5,573 nucleotides of DNA from Candidatus Bathyarchaeota archaeon (GTDB lineage Archaea; Thermoproteota; Bathyarchaeia; Bathyarchaeales; Bathyarchaeaceae). Below, in pieces: positions 1 to 3,927 of the stretch. Positions within the stretch are counted from its first letter, which is position 1; each line of letters begins with the position of its first letter. Made by a program: the position numbers and the translations under genes. Location of the stretch: NCBI GenBank assembly GCA_003662715.1, contig QMYO01000138.1, forward strand, positions 1 to 5,573, given 5' to 3'. The notes under the pieces were generated by a model. The model saw nothing but the letters and a program-made list of their open reading frames with translations. It had not been told where the DNA came from and ran no database searches.

Positions 1-713
1 ACCCGTATCTGCTCTATGTCTTCTTCGGCAAGCTCAGCGCCCATAGATGTCTGCACAGCCTTAACAATTATCTTAACCTTAGCTTTTGGTAAACCTTCCT
101 TCTCCAGCTTTTCCAAGGTGAAGTTGTTCCTATCTCCAAGGTTGGCGACGAGGCGCGCATATGTTTCATGCTTATCTATCAGTCGGTCTAGCTCAGGAAA
201 GTGAAGACCATACCACTCGCGTATTCGACTCATAAACAGATTCAACGTCTTATCCAAATCGTCGATGGTTTGTATCGCTTGCACCACCACTAAGTCTCGC
301 TTTTCAACAGCCTTCTTAACTCTCATTTTGGCGAGTTCCATAGACACCTTATGCGTCCATTGATGAAGTTCTGCCATTTGCTTTACGAATCCAACGTCCA
401 CTGCGAATCTGTCAAGATTTCTGCGAAGGCGCTCACCTGCCTCTGAAGGTTTAGCCACATCCACATTGATGTTCAGTTTTTCGCGAGCATTTCTAGCAGT
501 CTCTGAGCGTTCAAACACAAAGGTTGTGTAGCCCTTATCTTTCAGCCTTTCTATTAATGTGACCATTTCATCTGTAAGCTTTCCAGCTTCGATTTTTTCA
601 AGCCTCTCCGCAGTTTCTTTCGCATCTTTTGGAAAGAGAACCTTGTCAACTAGCTCGTTGTTTATTCCGAAGCCGAAAATGCCCATCACGCATTCAACTA
701 TTGTTGCCTTCAT
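1..713 (-). CDS. nop5: Nop5/Nop58-type box C/D sRNP core protein, N-terminal 237 residues (3' end off window)
   Basis: My translation of the complement is open from ATG at 713 to the window edge. The protein begins MKATIVECVMGIFGFG and ends in a segment containing VQTSMGAELAEEDIEQIR. The N-terminal alpha/beta region (about 1-120) corresponds to the fibrillarin-binding domain. Residues from about 125 on, with QMAELHQWTHKVSMELAKMR, are the long helices of the coiled-coil and the start of the Nop domain. REWYGLHFPEL (about 165-175), the LVANLGDR segment after it, and the SMG motif near 222-224 are strongly typical of Nop56/58/Nop5. In archaea this protein bridges fibrillarin and L7Ae on box C/D guide RNAs that direct 2'-O-methylation of rRNA and tRNA. 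The usual archaeal length is about 380-410 residues, so roughly 40% is missing off the left edge, including most of the RNA-binding Nop domain. GGAGG (721-725, complement) lies 7 nt before the ATG and fixes the start. Fibrillarin often lies beside nop5 and could be just outside the window. Confidence 0.93.
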   Translation of the reverse strand, partial: MKATIVECVMGIFGFGINNELVDKVLFPKDAKETAERLEKIEAGKLTDEMVTLIERLKDKGYTTFVFERSETARNAREKLNINVDVAKPSEAGERLRRNLDRFAVDVGFVKQMAELHQWTHKVSMELAKMRVKKAVEKRDLVVVQAIQTIDDLDKTLNLFMSRIREWYGLHFPELDRLIDKHETYARLVANLGDRNNFTLEKLEKEGLPKAKVKIIVKAVQTSMGAELAEEDIEQIR

Positions 714-808
714 CCAATTTCCTCCAGTATAGAAACCTCTCAGTTTGTCCAGTCCTAACATTTATCTTGCCTATTGAATAACCTTTACTGCAACAGAGGT
801 CTACTCCC
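714..808. promoter_or_regulatory. Divergent intergenic control region between nop5 and pyrD
   Basis: Only 95 nt separate the two divergent start codons, so both promoters must lie here or overlap the genes. The most AT-rich stretch is 757-781, with TTTATCTT at 761-768 as the best TATA-like element. It lies about 45 nt before the pyrD ATG and about 50 nt before the nop5 ATG, so it could serve either direction with a short leader. GGAGG for nop5 (721-725, complement) and GAGGT for pyrD (796-800) flank the region. No clear operator repeat is visible. TATA assignment is weak; the existence of promoters here follows from the gene arrangement. Confidence 0.4.
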
Positions 809-1723
809 ATGTCAAACAGACTTCTCACAGAGATAGCTGGACTAAAACTTGCAAATCCAACAATGCTGGCAGCGGGAATTCTTGGAATGTCAGGACTATC
901 TTTGAAGAGAGTAGCGGAAGCAGGCGTAGGCGCAGTCATCACCAAATCCATGGGGCTAAAACCGCGCATAGGCTATGCTAACCCCACTTTGGTTCAGGTT
1001 AACTGCGGAATACTCAATGCCATGGGACTCCCAAACCCAAGCATTCATCATTTTGTGGAAGAAATAGATGAAGCCAAGAAGGGAGGCGTCCCCGTCATCA
1101 TAAGCGTATACGGCTTTTCATCAAAAGATTTCGGTGAAGCGGCAAGGGTGGCGGCGGAAACAGGCGCAGATGCTTTGGAGCTGAATGTTTCATGTCCTCA
1201 TGTTGAAAGAACGGGGTCAGAAATCGGGCAAAACCCACAATTGGTGGCGGAGGTAGTTGAAGAAGTGAAAAACGTTGTGGATAAGCCAGTTTTTGTGAAG
1301 TTAACCCCAAACGTTGCTGACATCACCGAAATAGCTGAGGCAGCCGTTAAGGCGGGTGCAGACGCCATTACAGCCATCAACACGGTTAGAGCCATGGCGA
1401 TAGATGTTGAAACAACCCGCCCCATATTAGCGAACAGGGTTGGCGGGCTTTCTGGACCCGCCATAAAGCCCATTGCTCTTAGATGCGTGTACGAGATTTG
1501 CCGAGAAGTTAAGGTTCCGCTGATTGGTTGTGGTGGAGTAACTACTTGGCAGGACGCTGTGGAGTTCATGTTGGCAGGTGCCTCAGCTGTTCAGATAGGA
1601 ACCGCTATCGCCTTTGAAGGATTAGGCGTGTTTAAATCCATAGCAGAGGGAATCAATGCGTATCTTGAAGAAATGAACTTTGGGAGCGTGAAAGAAATTG
1701 TTGGCTTGGCTCACCGATATTAA
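809..1723 (+). CDS. pyrD: Dihydroorotate dehydrogenase, class 1B catalytic (FMN) subunit PyrD
   Basis: This 304-residue protein has the expected length for class 1 dihydroorotate dehydrogenase, the FMN-dependent TIM-barrel enzyme that oxidises dihydroorotate to orotate in pyrimidine synthesis. Visible motifs in order are NPTMLAAGILG (16-26), TKSMG with Lys46 near FMN, NCGILNAMGLPNP (65-77) in the substrate region, ELNVSCPHV (124-132) with Cys129 as the active-site base of class 1 enzymes, VKLTPN (163-168) with its Lys, INT at 190-192, GGLSGPAIKP (212-221), and GCGG (240-243) plus ASAVQIGTA (258-266) for the FMN phosphate. A catalytic Cys instead of Ser rules out the membrane-bound class 2 enzyme. 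The following gene is PyrK, so class 1B (NAD+-linked heterotetramer) is the natural assignment. ATG 809 is chosen because GAGGT (796-800) precedes it by 8 nt and MSNRLLTEIAGLKLANP is a normal family N-terminus. It is probably transcribed with pyrK. Confidence 0.95.
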   Translation: MSNRLLTEIAGLKLANPTMLAAGILGMSGLSLKRVAEAGVGAVITKSMGLKPRIGYANPTLVQVNCGILNAMGLPNPSIHHFVEEIDEAKKGGVPVIISVYGFSSKDFGEAARVAAETGADALELNVSCPHVERTGSEIGQNPQLVAEVVEEVKNVVDKPVFVKLTPNVADITEIAEAAVKAGADAITAINTVRAMAIDVETTRPILANRVGGLSGPAIKPIALRCVYEICREVKVPLIGCGGVTTWQDAVEFMLAGASAVQIGTAIAFEGLGVFKSIAEGINAYLEEMNFGSVKEIVGLAHRY

Positions 1724-2513
1724 CCGCTTGAGAATTGTGAAAATTCAGGATGTTAAAGAGGAGAATTCCACGGTTAAAACCTTCACTTTCCATGACAAAT
1801 ATTGTGCAGACGCTGTGCCAGGACAGTTCGTTATGGTCTGGATTCCTGGAGTTGATGAAATTCCCATGAGTCTTTCAGCCATAGGTGCAGATGGGGTTTC
1901 CTCCATAACAGTGGCTGAGGTAGGTGAAGCTACGAAGATGCTTCGTAAGAAAAAGGCTGGCGAAGTTCTTGGAGTACGGGGACCCTATGGCAACGGCTTT
2001 GCTTTGACCAGTGGAAGCGTGATGATAGTGGGAGGAGGAACGGGATTAACACCTCTCATGCCCTTAGCTGAACGTCTTGCAGAGCTTTCCGCCAAAATCG
2101 TCTTTCTGGTTGGAGCGAAGACGCGGGATGAACTTTTTTTCCTTGATAAGATAGAAACGATTGTTCCAGAGGTCACCGCCACCACCGAGGACGGGAGTTA
2201 TGGGTTAAAGGGAATTGTCACTGAGCTGGCGGAACAAATTTTGGAAAAGCAGAGATTTGACATGATATATGCGTGTGGTCCTGAACCGATGATGCTTAAA
2301 ATGTTTCTTTTAGCTGAACAATATAATATGCCTTTTCAAGCGAGTCTAGAAAGATACATTCGATGCGGCATCGGAATCTGCGGAAGCTGCTGCATTGGTG
2401 AATATCGGATTTGTAGGGATGGCCCAGTCTTCTCCAGTGAACAATTGAGGAAGGTTAGAAACGAGTTCGGGCTCTTTAAGAGGGAAGTTGACGGCAAAAA
2501 AGTTAAGTTTTAA
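1698..2513 (+). CDS. pyrK: Dihydroorotate dehydrogenase electron-transfer subunit PyrK (FAD, [2Fe-2S])
   Basis: A ferredoxin-reductase-like subunit that takes electrons from PyrD-bound FMN and delivers them to NAD+. In the 271-residue reading, residues 12-100 form the FAD barrel, with PGQFVMVWIPG (41-51), DEIPMSLS (53-60) and GVRGPYGNGF (92-101). Residues 107-200 form the nucleotide domain, with VGGGTGLTPLMPLAERL (111-127) and YACGPEPMM (191-199). The C-terminus carries the PyrK [2Fe-2S] site, C223-x4-C228-x2-C231-x7-C239; Cys232 is an extra adjacent cysteine. The start is uncertain because no ATG is available. TTG 1698 overlaps pyrD by 26 nt and has GGGAG (1682-1686) 11 nt upstream. TTG 1728, 4 nt after the pyrD stop, would start the protein at LRIVKIQDV, where family similarity begins, but has no visible Shine-Dalgarno. 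GTG 1737 is a third option. Tight spacing indicates a pyrDK operon with coupled translation. TAA 2511-2513 is the stop. Confidence 0.93.
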   Translation: MLAWLTDINRLRIVKIQDVKEENSTVKTFTFHDKYCADAVPGQFVMVWIPGVDEIPMSLSAIGADGVSSITVAEVGEATKMLRKKKAGEVLGVRGPYGNGFALTSGSVMIVGGGTGLTPLMPLAERLAELSAKIVFLVGAKTRDELFFLDKIETIVPEVTATTEDGSYGLKGIVTELAEQILEKQRFDMIYACGPEPMMLKMFLLAEQYNMPFQASLERYIRCGIGICGSCCIGEYRICRDGPVFSSEQLRKVRNEFGLFKREVDGKKVKF

Positions 2514-2588
2514 ACTTGTAATCAACTATTGCGTGGGTTTTGGCACTAACTTACAAATACACTTAAAAGACGTACATGCGCGCTTTGC

Positions 2589-2628
2589 AAAAGGTTTATG
2601 ATTAAAACGGGAATTATTTATAGAGGAG
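2589..2628 (+). promoter_or_regulatory. Putative archaeal promoter and ribosome binding site of the orphan gene
   Basis: AAAAGG (2589-2594) followed by TTTATGATTA (2595-2604) resembles a BRE-TATA pair and has the same layout as the stronger promoter before ileS. Initiation would fall near 2624, giving a leader of about 14 nt that begins at the GAGGAG Shine-Dalgarno (2623-2628), 9 nt before ATG 2638. An alternative TATA-like box, CTTAAAAG (2562-2569), would give a longer leader of about 47 nt. The ribosome binding site is clear; the choice of TATA is inference. The rest of the 2514-2637 gap shows no RNA gene or hairpin terminator that I can support. Confidence 0.45.
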
Positions 2629-2637
2629 ACAAAAGTT

Positions 2638-3639
2638 ATGGACATTCAAGAATTGATTGAAGAAGCAAAGAAATTCGAAAACAATACTAAGGCTAAAAGA
2701 ATAGTTGAGAAAGCTTGGCAACAACACAAAAAGTTTTTGAGGCTTTATCCATTCAGAGAACATCCTGAGGACATTGATTTATTAACATCCGACAAAATCT
2801 ACAAGCCTGGAGCAGAAGATTACTTTTTTCTTTGGATTGAACACAGATTGAGGCCGCTTGGGGCTTTGTGGATAGGTAGCGCAAGTGTTTGGGAGAGTGC
2901 TAGAAATCAATTGGATAAACTTAAGGAACTTCTGAAAACGATGGTTGACGATTCGCTTTCACTATCTCAGAAAATCGATGCTCATTGGGAAGATATAAAA
3001 TGGTTTGGTGGAGATAGACATATCGCTAAAAAGATAATTTCCTGTTACTACCCCAACAAAGTGATTCCCATATTCAACACAGAGCATTTGGAGCATTTCG
3101 CTAGTAAACTGAACCTTGAGTTTAAAAAGAGAGCACTTGAAGAATATGGCAAGCCATACGATATTTTGTCCATAGGTCAAAAATTCGAGTTGTTCAACAA
3201 CCTTCTCTTTCAATTAAAGAATAAACATAGAGAATTCAAAAAATGGGATAATTCTTTTTTCGTGAGATTTCTGTATGAAATCTTTCCTCCACAAAAACCA
3301 CCTGAACCTCGGAAACCATTATACTCATTGGGGATACTTTTTGAACCAGAATACGAACAAGAAGTGCTCTATCTGTTTTCTGTTTTTCATAGAGAGCTAG
3401 GGTTCCCATATATAATTAAAATTCAGTCGCATGAGTTTCCAGATGCCATAGTGATGAATAAAAATAAAGAGACAAAAACAATCGAGTTCGAAGTAAGAGC
3501 CAGTGACTTTTTAACGCATAAGCATGATAAAAAAGGTTGTGATTACATCGTATGTTGGGAAAACGATCTAGCGGAAGACCAATACAAGGACCTACCAGAA
3601 ATAATATCGATAAAAAATAGTACTGAAGAATTTACATAA
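2638..3639 (+). CDS. Orphan two-domain protein with PD-(D/E)XK nuclease-like C-terminal domain
   Basis: No named gene is recognised. The 333-residue protein is hydrophilic and lacks a signal peptide or membrane segment, so it is probably cytoplasmic. Residues 1-215 are mostly helical and charged. They contain WFGGDRHIAKKII (122-134) followed by YYPNKVIPIFNTEHLEHF (137-154), a pattern like helical DNA-binding or specificity domains of restriction-type proteins (a weak impression). FPPQKPPEPRKPLY (216-229) is a Pro-rich linker. Residues 234-333 look like a restriction-endonuclease fold: an acidic helix (EYEQEVLYLFSVFHRELGF, 238-256), FPDAIV (267-272) with Asp269, then IEFEVRASDF (282-291), HKH (294-296) and CDYIVCWEND (301-310). 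From memory, related proteins carry EFEYKSSNF, then H-x-H, then CDxIVCW, where E-Y-K is the (D/E)XK triad; here that position reads E285-V286-R287. The gene has its own GAGGAG site, and no methylase, helicase or other defence partner is visible. It is AT-richer than its neighbours, which suggests acquisition. The nuclease fold is fairly likely; activity and role are unknown. Confidence 0.8.
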   Translation: MDIQELIEEAKKFENNTKAKRIVEKAWQQHKKFLRLYPFREHPEDIDLLTSDKIYKPGAEDYFFLWIEHRLRPLGALWIGSASVWESARNQLDKLKELLKTMVDDSLSLSQKIDAHWEDIKWFGGDRHIAKKIISCYYPNKVIPIFNTEHLEHFASKLNLEFKKRALEEYGKPYDILSIGQKFELFNNLLFQLKNKHREFKKWDNSFFVRFLYEIFPPQKPPEPRKPLYSLGILFEPEYEQEVLYLFSVFHRELGFPYIIKIQSHEFPDAIVMNKNKETKTIEFEVRASDFLTHKHDKKGCDYIVCWENDLAEDQYKDLPEIISIKNSTEEFT

Positions 3640-3700
3640 GAGAATCAAAATTTAATATGCACCGCGCATCCTCTGTATAGTCTTCAAGATTGACAAAGTA

Positions 3701-3738
3701 AGCTTCTTTTAATGTTTTTGTCTTTCTGAAGGTTTTTG
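3701..3738 (+). terminator. T-rich tracts, likely archaeal transcription terminator of the orphan gene
   Basis: About 60 nt after the orphan gene stop, the plus strand carries TTTT (3707-3710), TTTTT (3715-3719), TCTTTCT (3720-3726) and TTTTT (3733-3737), with no strong hairpin. Archaeal RNA polymerase terminates at such oligo-T runs without a stem-loop. The position between this gene and the separate ileS promoter fits. The call rests on base composition and position only. Confidence 0.5.
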
Positions 3739-3771
3739 CTTCATGCATATACAAAAAATGTGGGTTTGTAG

Positions 3772-3792
3772 AGAAATTCTGGAGATGTCTCC
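3772..3792. repeat. Two adjacent short palindromes upstream of the ileS promoter, possible operator
   Basis: AGAA-A-TTCT (3772-3780) is followed with no gap by GGAGA-TG-TCTCC (3781-3792). Each is an inverted repeat with arms of 4 and 5 bp. They end 12 bp before the BRE-like element at 3805, where an archaeal activator could contact the TFB/TBP complex. The short arms could also arise by chance. No regulator is encoded nearby. Confidence 0.3.
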
Positions 3793-3804
3793 CTCAAAAC
3801 ACCT

Positions 3805-3820
3805 AAAAGGTTATATTTAT
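3805..3820 (+). promoter_or_regulatory. Archaeal BRE-TATA promoter of ileS
   Basis: AAAAGG (3805-3810) followed by TTATATTTAT (3811-3820) is a near-consensus archaeal BRE plus TATA box. Usual spacing puts the start of transcription near 3838-3842, giving an ileS leader of about 22-26 nt before GTG 3864. The two small ATG reading frames at 3823 and 3836 would then lie at or before the transcript end, so they are unlikely to be translated. Confidence 0.7.
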
Positions 3821-3837
3821 CCATGGAATATTTCGAT

Positions 3838-3927
3838 GCTAAGCGGGTGCCGCGGGATGAGAGGTGGCCGTCAAATTCAAAGCTAATTCTAGACGTTGGC
3901 TAACGCTAGGCTATAACCCGCTTGAGC
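3838..3927 (+). promoter_or_regulatory. Possible long-range RNA helix enclosing the ileS start codon
   Basis: AAGCGGGT (3841-3848) is the exact reverse complement of ACCCGCTT (3916-3923). GCT (3838-3840) can add three pairs with AGC (3925-3927) if G3924 is bulged, giving 11 pairs. The 5' arm would be at the very 5' end of the mRNA if the TATA at 3811 is used. The 3' arm lies at ileS codons 18-20, so GTG 3864 sits in the closed loop. A small inner hairpin, CGTT-GGCT-AACG (3894-3905), is also possible. Whether it forms or matters is unknown. Confidence 0.3.

Noticed and set aside
16..204. Plus-strand 62-codon Ser-rich frame
   Set aside because: It is the antisense of nop5, whose protein is clearly recognisable on the other strand.
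694..969. Minus-strand 91-codon frame across the nop5-pyrD gap
   Set aside because: It overlaps the 5' ends of both well-supported genes, and most of its length is the antisense of conserved pyrD codons.
2505..2517. AAGTTTTAAACTT at the pyrK stop codon as a terminator hairpin
   Set aside because: The arms are AT-only apart from one G-C pair and leave no room for a stable loop; no T-run follows.
3657..3669. ATGC-accgc-GCAT inverted repeat after the orphan gene
   Set aside because: Only four pairs, with no T-run directly after it; the oligo-T tracts farther downstream explain termination better.
3640..3863. Box C/D guide RNA or other small RNA in the gap before ileS, considered because nop5 is nearby
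   Set aside because: No RTGATGA box C paired with a CTGA box D at suitable spacing was seen, and no stable extended fold.
3836..3886. Sixteen-codon reading frame from ATG 3836 as an ileS leader peptide
   Set aside because: It begins at or before the predicted 5' end, has no ribosome binding site, and has no run of isoleucine codons as an attenuator would.
3823..3903. Small upstream reading frame from ATG 3823 (26 codons), overlapping the ileS start in another frame
   Set aside because: The ATG lies between the TATA box and the expected transcription start, so it would not be in the mRNA. No Shine-Dalgarno precedes it.
3842..3923. tRNA-like element, because AGCGGGT and ACCCGCT are spaced like an acceptor stem
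   Set aside because: No T-arm (TTC loop), D-arm or anticodon arm can be drawn, and the 3' arm lies in the conserved start of ileS.
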